From: Flagellimonas taeanensis
Lineage (GTDB): Bacteria > Bacteroidota > Bacteroidia > Flavobacteriales > Flavobacteriaceae
NCBI RefSeq assembly: GCF_003584105.1
Contig: NZ_QXFO01000023.1
Span: 57,665-121,664, forward strand
Direction of reading: 5' to 3'
Length of the DNA stretch: 64,000 bases
The translations under genes and the position numbers were made by a program. This document shows positions 44,193-52,886 of the stretch, one piece after another. How positions within the stretch are numbered: position 1 is the stretch's first letter; the number at the start of each line of letters is the position of its first letter. The notes beneath the pieces are model-generated. The model was given only the letters and a program-made list of their open reading frames with translations. It searched no databases and had not been told where the DNA came from.

Positions 44193-46631
44193 ATGAGAAA
44201 ACACTACTTGGTTTTTCTGGCGTTGCTCGCTTTCGGTTGGGGACAATCGCAGGAGAAACTGACCTATCAACAACCACCTGAAGAAATACTGGAACTGGTC
44301 AATGCCCCTACGGCACCCAGTGTCCTGATTGATGACGATGGCGAACATATGCTGCTACTCTATAGCGATTACTACAAGACGATAGCGGAACTTTCGGAAA
44401 CGGAACTCCGGTTGGCCGGTCTGCGGATCAACCCGAAGACCAACATCGGTAGCCGCACCAATTATTACAACAACATTATCGTGAAGAAAATCGGGGAGAA
44501 AGACGGGGTTCAAGCGGAAGGGCTGCCCCAAAACCCTAGGCTTTCCAATTTCAACTGGTCGCCGGACCAATCCAAAATGGCCTTTACCAACACCACTTCC
44601 GAAGGTGTAGAGGTCATGGTCCTGGATGTGGAAACTGCCAAGGCAACAAAACTTACCGATGCCAATGTGAACGCCAATATGAGGGATGTGATCAATTGGT
44701 TCAAGGATGGGGAATCCCTTCTGGTCAAAATGTTGCCGAGTGACCGAAAACCGTTGATCGATGTGAGCGAAGCTGTTCCGGATGGTCCTACCATTTCCGC
44801 GAACGATGGCAAAAAAGCCCAGAACAGGACCTATCAGGATCTATTGAAGAACCCCAATGACGAATTCAACTTTGAGCAATTGGCAAGGTCCGAACTTTAC
44901 AAAGTAAAATTGGATGGGAGCAAGACCAAATGGAAAGAAACGGATATGTACACTAGCATCAGTTTTTCTCCGGATGGCAATTATGTGATGACAGTGACCT
45001 TGGACAAGCCATTTTCCTATTTGGTGCCCTACTACAGGTTCCCGAACACCACGAACATTTTTGACAAGGACGGCAAGTTGGTGAAAAAAATGCTGGAAAT
45101 ACCCCTTATTGAAGACCTACCCCAAGGCTTTATGGCGGAAAGGACCGGCATGCGCGACCTGAGTTGGAGAAATGACAAACCAGCAACCTTGGTCTATGTG
45201 GAGGCCTTGGATGGAGGAGATCCCCAAAATGAGGTTCCCTACCGTGACGAGATCTTTGAACTGGAAGCACCTTTCAATGGACAGGCCAGAACATTGCTGA
45301 AAACAAAGAACAGGTTCTCATGGATACAATGGGGAAACGATGATATTGCCATTGCCCACGATCGTTGGTGGAACGATCGGAATACCAAAACCTATCTTTT
45401 TGACCCCTCCAATCCTGAAAAAGAGCCCAAGATCATTTCGGACAGAAACTATCAAGATGTGTATAGCGACCCCGGGAACTTTATCTCCGAGAGAAATGAA
45501 AACGGAAGCTGGGTGCTCTCCCTCGACAAAAACAACAACGCTTATCTTTTGGGCGATGGATATACCGAGGAAGGCCAATTTCCTTTTGTGGAAAAAATGG
45601 ACCTGACCACTTTGAAAAAGACCCGTTTGTACACATCCAAATTGGAAGGCAAGCTGGAACGCCTCATCGAGTACGATCCACAGAAAGATCAATTATTGGT
45701 CCGGATCGAGTCGCCCAACGAATACCCTAATTATTACTACAAAAGTGTGATCAGAAGAAAAGGGCCCATGCAGCTCACCGCTTTTGAAAACCCGTACCAG
45801 AGCATCCAAAATGTACATAAAGAGGTCATTACCTATAAAAGGGACGATGGATTGGAGCTGACCGGAACGCTATATCTGCCCGTGGGTTATGATATACAGA
45901 AAAAGGAAAAAATGCCCATGATCCTTTGGGCCTATCCCAGGGAATTCAAGGACAAGAACAGTGCCTCGCAGAACACACAGAACCCCAATGAGTTCACCTA
46001 TCCCTACTGGGGCTCGCCCATTTATTGGGTCACTCGCAGTTATGTGGTGTTGGATGACGCTTCTTTCCCCATCATCGGTGAAGGGGACGAGCAACCCAAC
46101 GACACTTTCAGGAGCCAATTGGTGGCCAATGCCAAAGCAGCGATAGATGCAGTGGACGCCATGGGATATATTGATACGGAACGTGTTGCTGTTGGCGGAC
46201 ACAGTTATGGCGCCTTCATGGTGGCCAACCTTCTCTCCCACTCCGATCTTTTTGCCGCGGGGATTGCACGAAGCGGTGCCTACAATAGGACCCTGACCCC
46301 GTTTGGTTTCCAGAGTGAAGAGCGGAATTATTGGGAAGCCCCGGAAGTGTACTATACCATGTCCCCTTTCATGCATTCCGAAAAAATGAAGACCCCATTG
46401 TTATTGGTCCATGGGGAGGCGGACAATAACTCCGGCACCTACCCCATGCAGAGTGAACGTTATTTCAATGCACTGAAAGGACTGGGTGCTACCGTCCGTT
46501 TGGTGATGCTGCCCAAGGAAAGTCATGGTTATCGTGCGAAAGAGAGCATTCTGCACCTATTGTGGGAACAGGACCAATGGCTGGAAAAATATGTAAAACA
46601 GAAAAAAGAGGAGGAACAGAAAACCCCTTAG
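44193..46631 (+). CDS. S9-family (prolyl oligopeptidase-like) secreted peptidase
   Basis: The 812-residue protein has a signal peptide (about 1-20, ending WGQSQ), a seven-bladed beta-propeller region (about 60-560) and a C-terminal alpha/beta-hydrolase domain. The nucleophile is Ser671 in AVGGHSYGAFMVANLL. The Asp lies in LLLVHGEADNNSGTYP and the His in LPKESHGYRAKES. It probably degrades oligopeptides in the periplasm. It is transcribed alone, with a strong terminator 23 bases after the stop. Confidence 0.95.
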   Translation: MRKHYLVFLALLAFGWGQSQEKLTYQQPPEEILELVNAPTAPSVLIDDDGEHMLLLYSDYYKTIAELSETELRLAGLRINPKTNIGSRTNYYNNIIVKKIGEKDGVQAEGLPQNPRLSNFNWSPDQSKMAFTNTTSEGVEVMVLDVETAKATKLTDANVNANMRDVINWFKDGESLLVKMLPSDRKPLIDVSEAVPDGPTISANDGKKAQNRTYQDLLKNPNDEFNFEQLARSELYKVKLDGSKTKWKETDMYTSISFSPDGNYVMTVTLDKPFSYLVPYYRFPNTTNIFDKDGKLVKKMLEIPLIEDLPQGFMAERTGMRDLSWRNDKPATLVYVEALDGGDPQNEVPYRDEIFELEAPFNGQARTLLKTKNRFSWIQWGNDDIAIAHDRWWNDRNTKTYLFDPSNPEKEPKIISDRNYQDVYSDPGNFISERNENGSWVLSLDKNNNAYLLGDGYTEEGQFPFVEKMDLTTLKKTRLYTSKLEGKLERLIEYDPQKDQLLVRIESPNEYPNYYYKSVIRRKGPMQLTAFENPYQSIQNVHKEVITYKRDDGLELTGTLYLPVGYDIQKKEKMPMILWAYPREFKDKNSASQNTQNPNEFTYPYWGSPIYWVTRSYVVLDDASFPIIGEGDEQPNDTFRSQLVANAKAAIDAVDAMGYIDTERVAVGGHSYGAFMVANLLSHSDLFAAGIARSGAYNRTLTPFGFQSEERNYWEAPEVYYTMSPFMHSEKMKTPLLLVHGEADNNSGTYPMQSERYFNALKGLGATVRLVMLPKESHGYRAKESILHLLWEQDQWLEKYVKQKKEEEQKTP

Positions 46632-46653
46632 GCGTCTATTCATATATTTTACT

Positions 46654-46686
46654 AAAAAGGCCCCGAAGCATTTTCGGGGCCTTTTT
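46654..46686. terminator. intrinsic terminator after the S9 peptidase
   Basis: AAAAAGGCCCCGAA pairs with TTCGGGGCCTTTTT around a short loop, with an A-run before and a T-run after, so it can work in both directions. Confidence 0.9.
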
Positions 46687-46720
46687 ATGTTCGGGAAGCG
46701 TATCTTGCCTTTGCTTGGCC

Positions 46721-46757
46721 AAAAAGAAAATGCACTTTCGGGCGAAAGTGCATTTTC
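46721..46757 (-). terminator. minus-strand terminator-like perfect inverted repeat upstream of htpG
   Basis: GAAAATGCACTTTCG and CGAAAGTGCATTTTC form a perfect 15-bp inverted repeat separated by GG. On the minus strand it is followed by TTTTCTTTTT. The 361-bp gap 46632-46992 has no minus-strand gene that would need it, so it may end a small antisense or leader RNA. The rest of the gap is AT-rich, without a clear promoter box for htpG. Confidence 0.5.
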
Positions 46758-46992
46758 CACAACCTAACCAATAAATAAACAAATTGTTATAGTGCAGTAC
46801 TATTTCATAGCAATTTTCCCTATAACATTGTAAATATACTTAATTTGTTTAATTTTTTTATAAAAAGAATAAACAAAATTTTGTTAAAGTTGACATTTGT
46901 CGCTTCGTATACGCCTCCAGTGTCAGTTTGTCATATTTGGCATTCTGGTATTTTTTTTGCCCCGAAGGCAGTAAAGAAAAACATAGACAACA

Positions 46993-48879
46993 ATGGCAAC
47001 AGGTAAAATCAATGTTTCGGTAGAGAACATTTTTCCCTTGATCAAAAAGTTTCTGTACAGTGATCATGAAATCTTTTTAAGGGAATTGATATCCAACGCT
47101 ACGGATGCAACCTTAAAACTAAAACACTTGACCTCTATTGGGGAAGCCAAGGTGGAATATGGCAACCCGATCATAGAGGTGAAAGTGGACAAAGACCAAA
47201 AACGCATCCATATTATTGACCAAGGAATCGGGATGAGCGAGGAAGAGGTCAAAAAATATATTAATGAGGTCGCCTTTTCCGGGGCCGAGGAATTCTTGGA
47301 CAAATACAAGGAAGCAGGTAAGGAAGCAGGCATCATAGGCCATTTTGGTCTTGGTTTCTATTCCGCCTTCATGGTGGCCGAAAAAGTGGAGATCATCACC
47401 AAGAGCTTCAAGGACGAACCGGCCGTACATTGGATCTGTGACGGATCGCCAGAATTTACATTGGAAAGTGCCGATAAAAAGGATAGGGGAACGGAAATCA
47501 TTCTCCATGTGGCCGAGGATTCCACTGAGTTTTTGGAAGAGGCCAAGATCCGGCAACTTTTGGTCAAGTACAACAAGTTCATGCCCATCCCGATCAAATT
47601 TGGCACCAAAAAAGAAACCCTGCCCAAACCTGAGGGGGCCAAGGAAGACGAACCGGCCCCGACCAAGGAGGTGGACAACATCATCAACAATCCCGAACCG
47701 GCCTGGACCAAACAGCCTACCGATCTGAAGGATGAGGATTATAAGAGTTTTTACAGAGAGCTCTATCCCATGCAGTTCGAGGAACCGCTTTTCCATATCC
47801 ATCTCAATGTGGACTATCCCTTCAACCTGACAGGTATCCTGTACTTTCCCAAATTGAGCAACGACCTGAACATCCAAAAGGATAGGATCCAATTATACCA
47901 AAACCAGGTGTTCGTAACGGACAATGTGGAAGGCATAGTCCCCGAGTTCCTGACCATGCTACGTGGGGTCATCGATTCGCCCGACATTCCCCTGAACGTA
48001 TCCAGGTCCTATCTTCAGGCTGATGGCGCGGTCAAGAAAATTTCATCCTACATCACCCGAAAGGTGGCGGACAAATTGAGTTCCCTCTTCAAGAACAACC
48101 GTGAGGATTTTGAGCAAAAGTGGAACGACATCAAAGTGGTGATCGAATATGGAATGCTGACCGAGGAAAAATTCTTTGAGAAAGCGGAAAAATTTGCCCT
48201 GTTCCCCACCGTGGAAGGATCCTTCCATACGTTCGAGGAACTGGAAGCCAAGATCAAGGACACCCAAACCGATAAGGACGGTACTATGGTGGTGCTCTAT
48301 GCTTCGGACAAAGAGGCGCAGCACAGCTACATCGAAGCGGCCAAGACCAAGGGTTATGAAGTGCTTTTGATGGATTCGCCCATTGTTCCGCACCTTTTGC
48401 AAAAATTGGAGACCTCCAAGGAGAAGGTTTCTTTTGTGCGTGTGGATGCAGACCATATCGACAACCTCATCAAAAAAGAGGATACGGCCATCTCCAAGCT
48501 TTCGGATGAGGAAAAAGACCAATTGAAGGCCAGTCTGGAAAGTGCCATTGCCGACAAGGGCTACACCATACAATTGGAGGCCATGGACAGTACGGCTTCC
48601 CCTTTCATCATCACGGAGCCTGAATTTATGCGGAGGATGAAGGAAATGCAGCGCACTGGTGGTGGAGGTATGTTCGGAATGGGCAATATGCCGGATATGT
48701 ACAACCTCATCGTGAACACCAACCATGAATTGGTGGGCGAGATTTTGAACACGAAGACCGACAAAAAGAGGGAACGCCTGATCAACCAATCCTTGGATTT
48801 GGCCCGATTGTCCAAAGGATTGCTAAAAGGCGAGGAACTCACCAAGTTCATTGCCCGTAGCTATGAGATGATCAAGTAG
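46993..48879 (+). CDS. htpG: molecular chaperone HtpG (Hsp90)
   Basis: The 628-residue cytosolic Hsp90 starts MATGKINVSVENIFPLIKKF. GHKL ATPase motifs are LRELISNATDATLKL, IIDQGIGMSEEEV and GHFGLGFYSAFMVA. The middle domain has PLNVSRSYLQADGAVKKIS, with the catalytic-loop Arg. The C-terminal domain ends ARLSKGLLKGEELTKFIARSYEMIK. The N-M linker is enriched in Lys, Pro and Glu. The length is normal for Bacteroidetes. It is flanked by terminators on both sides, so it is a single-gene unit. Confidence 0.97.
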   Translation: MATGKINVSVENIFPLIKKFLYSDHEIFLRELISNATDATLKLKHLTSIGEAKVEYGNPIIEVKVDKDQKRIHIIDQGIGMSEEEVKKYINEVAFSGAEEFLDKYKEAGKEAGIIGHFGLGFYSAFMVAEKVEIITKSFKDEPAVHWICDGSPEFTLESADKKDRGTEIILHVAEDSTEFLEEAKIRQLLVKYNKFMPIPIKFGTKKETLPKPEGAKEDEPAPTKEVDNIINNPEPAWTKQPTDLKDEDYKSFYRELYPMQFEEPLFHIHLNVDYPFNLTGILYFPKLSNDLNIQKDRIQLYQNQVFVTDNVEGIVPEFLTMLRGVIDSPDIPLNVSRSYLQADGAVKKISSYITRKVADKLSSLFKNNREDFEQKWNDIKVVIEYGMLTEEKFFEKAEKFALFPTVEGSFHTFEELEAKIKDTQTDKDGTMVVLYASDKEAQHSYIEAAKTKGYEVLLMDSPIVPHLLQKLETSKEKVSFVRVDADHIDNLIKKEDTAISKLSDEEKDQLKASLESAIADKGYTIQLEAMDSTASPFIITEPEFMRRMKEMQRTGGGGMFGMGNMPDMYNLIVNTNHELVGEILNTKTDKKRERLINQSLDLARLSKGLLKGEELTKFIARSYEMIK

Positions 48880-48907
48880 CACATCTACTTTGATTCCCAG
48901 CTGATAC

Positions 48908-48938
48908 AAAACCGCTCAAAATGAGCGGTTTTTCGTTT
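48908..48938 (+). terminator. intrinsic terminator of htpG
   Basis: AAAACCGCTC pairs with GAGCGGTTTT around AAAAT, followed by TTTCGTTTT, 28 bases past the htpG stop. Confidence 0.88.
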
Positions 48939-48977
48939 TAATGACTATATTGCTTCTAGCAATCAATCGACCAAACC

Positions 48978-50315
48978 GTGGACCATAACGACTACAAAAG
49001 TCCATCCTTCAAAAAATTGTTGGACTCCCTTCAGCAGCAAAGCTGGGAGTTGGAACTCATCATTTCCGGATTCTCCATTTTTGGGCTGTTCACGGCCTAC
49101 GAACCGCTTCGCATAGAAATGGTCAATGCCGAGAACGAACAACACATCTATCGGTTTGTCGCCTATTTTATCCTTCACATTGCCAGTTCCATACTCCTTT
49201 TCAACCTGTTGCTGCATGTCATCCTCAGGGGGTTGTGGATCGGTGCCCTCGGGCTGCGTTATGTATCCGGGGACATTGAGTTCGAAAAACTCAGGTATTC
49301 TGAATTGTTCACCAACTATTTGAAGAAGAGGATTGTTTCCTTTGATCGATACATCGCCAATTTGGAGAACTATTGCAGTGTGCTCTTTGCCATTTCCTTT
49401 TTGCTGATCTTCTATGTGCTGGCCATGACCATGATCATCATTTCCATTGTAGTGGTGGCCACTTTCATTATCCAGGGCGAATGGTTGCCGGAACAGTTGG
49501 GGAGCATTTTGGGTTCTATCCTGATCTTGTTCATCATAACAGGGATGTTCCTGACCTTTATCGATTTTTTGACCCAAGGGCTGCTCAAACGGAACAAGTG
49601 GGTGTCCAAAATCTATTTTCCCATCTATTGGGTGTTCAGTTTTTTGACCCTCTCATTTCTGTATAGACCTTTGGTCTATAATTTTCTGGACCATCGTTTT
49701 GGAAAGCGGTTGACCCTCTTTTTGGCACCGATCTATATTCTGATATTGGTCATCACGAGTTTGGAGTACCGCCATTCCAACTATCTGCAAAAAGACTTGA
49801 ATTCATCCACCACTTTTGCCAATAAGGAAAATTATGGGGACATGCTGGTCGATGATGAGGATTTTCCGGGCACCATCATCATTCCTTCCAAAGTGATCAC
49901 CAAATCCTATTTGAACATTTTTGTCCCGTTCTCGGAAAGCATTGAAGAGCGCATTTTTATTTTCAACGATTCGCTAAAACCCAAAAAAGACAGAAGGGGC
50001 CTTAGCTCGAACATCCAGTTCACTACCAACTGGAGCGATGAAATCACCACGAGACAGCAAAAGGACAGTATCCGAAAAATGTATTTACGGACTTTCAATG
50101 ACGTCTATTCCTTCGAAATCGACACCTTGCAAATGGATGGGGATTTCATACTGACCACGGGCCTCAACAATGTTCTTGGTTTTGAGACCTTCCTCAAAAT
50201 ATCGGACTTGGAAGAGGGCAAGCACATCCTCAAACTCAAACGGAAACGAAAAGATAAGGGCGAAATCGTCACCTTGACGGAATCTGTGGTTCCTTTTTGG
50301 AAATTTGAAGATTGA
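48978..50315 (+). CDS. polytopic membrane protein of unknown family
   Basis: The 445-residue protein has about six to seven membrane spans in its first 260 residues (near 25-45, 62-90, 132-165, 168-198, 213-232 and 243-262). A soluble C-terminal domain (about 265-445) is rich in charged residues and beta-strand patterns. I do not recognise either part. The gene starts with GTG (no ATG until residue 48) and follows htpG after a terminator; a DoxX-like gene follows three bases after its stop. The arrangement suggests a membrane-embedded sensor or transporter subunit, but no function can be given. Confidence 0.8.
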   Translation: MDHNDYKSPSFKKLLDSLQQQSWELELIISGFSIFGLFTAYEPLRIEMVNAENEQHIYRFVAYFILHIASSILLFNLLLHVILRGLWIGALGLRYVSGDIEFEKLRYSELFTNYLKKRIVSFDRYIANLENYCSVLFAISFLLIFYVLAMTMIIISIVVVATFIIQGEWLPEQLGSILGSILILFIITGMFLTFIDFLTQGLLKRNKWVSKIYFPIYWVFSFLTLSFLYRPLVYNFLDHRFGKRLTLFLAPIYILILVITSLEYRHSNYLQKDLNSSTTFANKENYGDMLVDDEDFPGTIIIPSKVITKSYLNIFVPFSESIEERIFIFNDSLKPKKDRRGLSSNIQFTTNWSDEITTRQQKDSIRKMYLRTFNDVYSFEIDTLQMDGDFILTTGLNNVLGFETFLKISDLEEGKHILKLKRKRKDKGEIVTLTESVVPFWKFED

Positions 50316-50318
50316 TCT

Positions 50319-50672
50319 ATGGCACCATGGCACCTTTACTTGATGGCCGGCCTGTATGTTATTGCTGGCACCATGCACTTCCTAAAACCGAAGATATACC
50401 TGCGCATCATGCCAAGATACCTCCCTTATCATAAGATTTTGGTGTTCTTGAGCGGGGTGGCCGAGATTCTGCTCGGAATCGGTCTATGCTTTGAGGCAAC
50501 ACGTAAACTCAGTGCTTTTGGCGTCATTTTGATGCTTGCCGTATTTCTGTCCGTCCATTTTTACATGCTTTCCAATGAAAAGGCCGCTGCAGGTCTTCCC
50601 AAATGGGTCTTGGTCCTTAGAGTCCCGTTACAGTTCGCATTGATGTACTGGGCCTACTCCTACTCATTCTAG
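50319..50672 (+). CDS. DoxX-like small membrane protein
   Basis: The 117-residue protein has four hydrophobic spans. It carries the DoxX-family pattern LYVIAGTMHFLKPKIYLRIMPRYLP (about 12-36), then LSGVAEILLGIGL and FLSVHFYMLSNE. The function of the family is loosely linked to redox or quinone chemistry. It lies three bases after the unknown membrane gene and overlaps the convergent anti-sigma gene by nine bases at its 3' end. Confidence 0.88.
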   Translation: MAPWHLYLMAGLYVIAGTMHFLKPKIYLRIMPRYLPYHKILVFLSGVAEILLGIGLCFEATRKLSAFGVILMLAVFLSVHFYMLSNEKAAAGLPKWVLVLRVPLQFALMYWAYSYSF

Positions 50673-51080
50673 CATCACGTTGCGGTCCAGTTGTTTCTTC
50701 AACAAAGGCACTTGTACAAAAAACAACAGTCCAAAGAGCAATACGGCGTACATTAAAATTTTGGATGAGGTATAATTTTCCAACCAGCCCCACACATTGT
50801 CAAAAAGAGGCTCCACGGATAGGTTTTCGAACCACCCACCATCACTGTCCAGACCATACTGGGCAATAAAATAAAAAGTCAAGGTCACCATTCCAATGAA
50901 AAGCAGGACAAGTACCTGCTTGGGCACTATAGGCTTATATTGGTACACCTCTTTGTGCTGTTGTGCCTCGATGCGCTGCACAAGGTTCTTGGTAAAGTCC
51001 GCAGAGGGCGACTCCAGGGGAGCGTCCGCCATGATCTTGTCCACAAATGTTTCCAGTTCTTTTTCTTCGTGCTTATCCAT
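50664..51080 (-). CDS. probable anti-sigma factor (two-span membrane protein)
   Basis: The 138-residue protein has a charged cytoplasmic N-terminus (1-65; EEKELETFVDKIMADAPLESPSADFT, a common anti-sigma start in flavobacteria). One span lies at about 70-92, a short acidic external loop follows with Trp repeats, and a second span is at about 118-135. It is encoded directly after, and overlapping by 8 bases, an ECF sigma gene, which is the main reason for the call. An upstream start at 51104 lies deep inside the sigma gene and is less likely. Confidence 0.75.
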   Translation of the reverse strand: MDKHEEKELETFVDKIMADAPLESPSADFTKNLVQRIEAQQHKEVYQYKPIVPKQVLVLLFIGMVTLTFYFIAQYGLDSDGGWFENLSVEPLFDNVWGWLENYTSSKILMYAVLLFGLLFFVQVPLLKKQLDRNVMLE

Positions 51081-51651
51081 TGTTTCCCACTGTTTCTTTA
51101 TCAAATCTTTTTTCCATGACAGCGGCCAGTTTTTTTCTGGCCCTGAACAATCTCACCTTTATGGTGTTCGCAGAAAGGTCCAACACCTTTTCCATCTCCA
51201 AAAGGTTCCTTTCCTCAAAATAAAAAAGTGTCAGGATGCTTGCATCCTCCGCTGGCAAAGCTGCCAGACATGAGTTGATCAATGCCGATCTTTCCTCCTG
51301 TACCATCCTGTCCAAAGCATTGTCCATTACAGAGAATGCCACACTCTTCAAATGGTCCACTTCCACCCGCATTCGTTCCTTTTTGCTCTTTTTCAAGCGG
51401 TCCAAACAGGCGTTATAGGCAATCCTATAGATCCATGTGGACAATTTGGAATCTCCCTTAAAGTTACGCAAAGCCGTGAACACTTTAATAAAAACATCCT
51501 GCGATACTTCCTCAGCGTCTTCCCGGTTCCCCAACATTCGTATGCACAAGGTATAGACCAGGTCCTTGTGACCGTCCACCAAATCAGAGAACGCCACGGT
51601 GTTGCCATTGCGTATCTTCTGGATCAGTTCTTTTTCGTTATTGGTCAGCAT
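51073..51651 (-). CDS. ECF RNA polymerase sigma factor (RpoE-like)
   Basis: The 192-residue sigma factor has region 2 at about 20-90 (DLVYTLCIRMLGNREDAEEVSQDVFIKVF, STWIYRIAYNACLDRLKK) and region 4 at about 125-180 (ALPAEDASILTLFYFEERNLLEMEKVLDLSANTIKVRLFRARKKL). It is the RpoE-type with a membrane anti-sigma rather than a FecR partner. Its own promoter (51661-51687) has TGTAACC-N16-CGTC, the kind of AAC/CGT pair many ECF factors read, and an identical promoter drives the divergent DUF6249-type gene. It therefore probably activates itself and that gene. Confidence 0.94.
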   Translation of the reverse strand: MLTNNEKELIQKIRNGNTVAFSDLVDGHKDLVYTLCIRMLGNREDAEEVSQDVFIKVFTALRNFKGDSKLSTWIYRIAYNACLDRLKKSKKERMRVEVDHLKSVAFSVMDNALDRMVQEERSALINSCLAALPAEDASILTLFYFEERNLLEMEKVLDLSANTIKVRLFRARKKLAAVMEKRFDKETVGNNG

Positions 51652-51660
51652 TGCACATTG

Positions 51661-51687
51661 GACGACAAAACATTGAATTGGGTTACA
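51661..51687 (-). promoter_or_regulatory. ECF-type promoter of the sigma/anti-sigma operon
   Basis: On the minus strand TGTAACC (51687-51681), a 16-base spacer and CGTC (51664-51661) lie 9 bases before the sigma ATG. The elements and spacing equal those of the divergent plus-strand promoter. The short distance implies a very short or leaderless transcript. Confidence 0.72.
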
Positions 51688-51711
51688 TGGATTACTTCTT
51701 TTATAAAATTA

Positions 51712-51738
51712 TGTAACCTACCTCTAAAACCTGTCGTC
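51712..51738 (+). promoter_or_regulatory. ECF-type promoter of the DUF6249-type gene
   Basis: TGTAACC (51712-51718), a 16-base spacer and CGTC (51735-51738) lie 47 bases upstream of the ATG. The two -35 elements form the inverted repeat GGTTACAT/ATGTAACC at the centre of the intergenic region. Confidence 0.72.
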
Positions 51739-51785
51739 ATACCCAATGAAAAACAAATAATTTTAATCATTAAAAACGAACTGTT

Positions 51786-52136
51786 ATGGGATCTGAAGTA
51801 ATTATCATACCTATTATTTTTGGGGTCATTTTTGCCATCGCGTACCTCTATTTTTCAACCAGGAACAAAGAGCGCCTGGCCTTGATAGAAAAAGGAGCGG
51901 ACGCCAGTATTTTTGTTAAGGGCAGGCGCGAGGGTGCTGCACCTTTCTGGAAAGTCATCATCCTCAACATTTCATTGCTGCTCATCGGCATTGGATTGGC
52001 CATATTTGTGGCCTCCATTTTGGTGTACAATCTTGGGATGGATGATGAGGTAGCGTACCCCGGCACCATCTTTACCTTGGCGGGTGTGGGTCTATTGGTG
52101 GGCTTTACCATGACCAAGCGTCTGGAAAAAGAATAA
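51786..52136 (+). CDS. DUF6249-type small membrane protein
   Basis: The 116-residue protein has three hydrophobic spans (about 4-24, 54-80 and 92-108). The cytoplasmic loop reads STRNKERLALIEKGADASIF, a pattern common to Bacteroidetes DUF6249 proteins of unknown function. It is divergent from the ECF sigma gene and has a matching ECF promoter, so it is likely a target of that sigma factor and may take part in the envelope response it controls. A terminator follows. Confidence 0.82.
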   Translation: MGSEVIIIPIIFGVIFAIAYLYFSTRNKERLALIEKGADASIFVKGRREGAAPFWKVIILNISLLLIGIGLAIFVASILVYNLGMDDEVAYPGTIFTLAGVGLLVGFTMTKRLEKE

Positions 52137-52163
52137 AGAAACCCCATCAAAAACAAATGAAGG

Positions 52164-52193
52164 AACCACTGCTCAAAAGCAGTGGTTTTTTTA
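52164..52193 (+). terminator. intrinsic terminator after the DUF6249-type gene
   Basis: AACCACTGCT pairs with AGCAGTGGTT around CAAA, followed by seven T (through 52192). Confidence 0.9.
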
Positions 52194-52203
52194 TATTGGT
52201 AGG

Positions 52204-52836
52204 ATGAAAATCATCTCTACCAACATAGGCCATCCGACCAAAATAATCTGGAACGGAAAAGAGACCACTACGGGTATCTACAAATTTCCGGTACAGGAAC
52301 CCTTGTTTTTGGACGTGGAGGATGTCCGGGGCGACACCGTCGCCGATAGAAAAGTACATGGAGGAGAATACAAGGCTTGCTACTTGTTCTCTTCCGACCA
52401 CTATCCCTACTGGCAGGAAAAATACCCCAATCTGGATTGGAACTGGGGCATGTTCGGCGAAAACCTGACCGTGGAGGGGCTGGACGAGTCCAAAATCAGG
52501 ATAGGAAGCATCTATAGGTTAGGGTCGGCACTGGTGCAGATAAGCCAGCCCCGGGAACCCTGCTACAAACTGGGCATTCGGTTTGGCGACCAGAATATCT
52601 TGAAAGCCTTCATAGACCACGGCTGGCCGGGCACTTATCTCCGTATTGTGGAAACCGGAACAGTGGCCGTGGGAGATACCATGGAACTGGTGGAAGAATC
52701 CAAAAACCCATTGACCACCCAACAATTTTACCACCTGCTCTTTGCCAAGGAAAAGGACAAAACACTTTTGCAGTGGGCCATCGACAATGAGGCCCTGCCG
52801 CCAGGAAAAAGGGAAAAACTAAGAAAATGGGCATAA
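52204..52836 (+). CDS. MOSC-domain protein (YiiM-like)
   Basis: The 210-residue protein has a MOSC beta-barrel (about 20-165). Visible motifs are DRKVHGGEYKACYLFSSDHYPYW, MFGENLTVEGLDE and the sulfur-carrier Cys in ISQPREPCYKLGIRFG (about 124). A C-terminal tail follows (TTQQFYHLLFAKEKDK), as in YiiM. Such proteins move sulfur or reduce N-hydroxylated compounds with the molybdenum cofactor. It appears to be a single-gene unit between terminators. Confidence 0.92.
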   Translation: MKIISTNIGHPTKIIWNGKETTTGIYKFPVQEPLFLDVEDVRGDTVADRKVHGGEYKACYLFSSDHYPYWQEKYPNLDWNWGMFGENLTVEGLDESKIRIGSIYRLGSALVQISQPREPCYKLGIRFGDQNILKAFIDHGWPGTYLRIVETGTVAVGDTMELVEESKNPLTTQQFYHLLFAKEKDKTLLQWAIDNEALPPGKREKLRKWA

Positions 52837-52860
52837 AAAAAGGGGGCTTCCCAGCCCCCC
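52834..52860 (-). terminator. terminator of the small secreted protein gene
   Basis: GGGGGCT pairs with AGCCCCC around TCCC, and on the minus strand seven U follow (52841-52835). It lies just past the MOSC stop and serves the convergent gene at 52887. Confidence 0.82.
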
Positions 52861-52886
52861 ATGCACATAAAAATTAACTAAACAAA

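Noticed and set aside
46890..46915. E. coli-like TTGACA plus TATACG as an htpG promoter
   Set aside because: The spacer is only about 12 bases, and Bacteroidota do not use this consensus.
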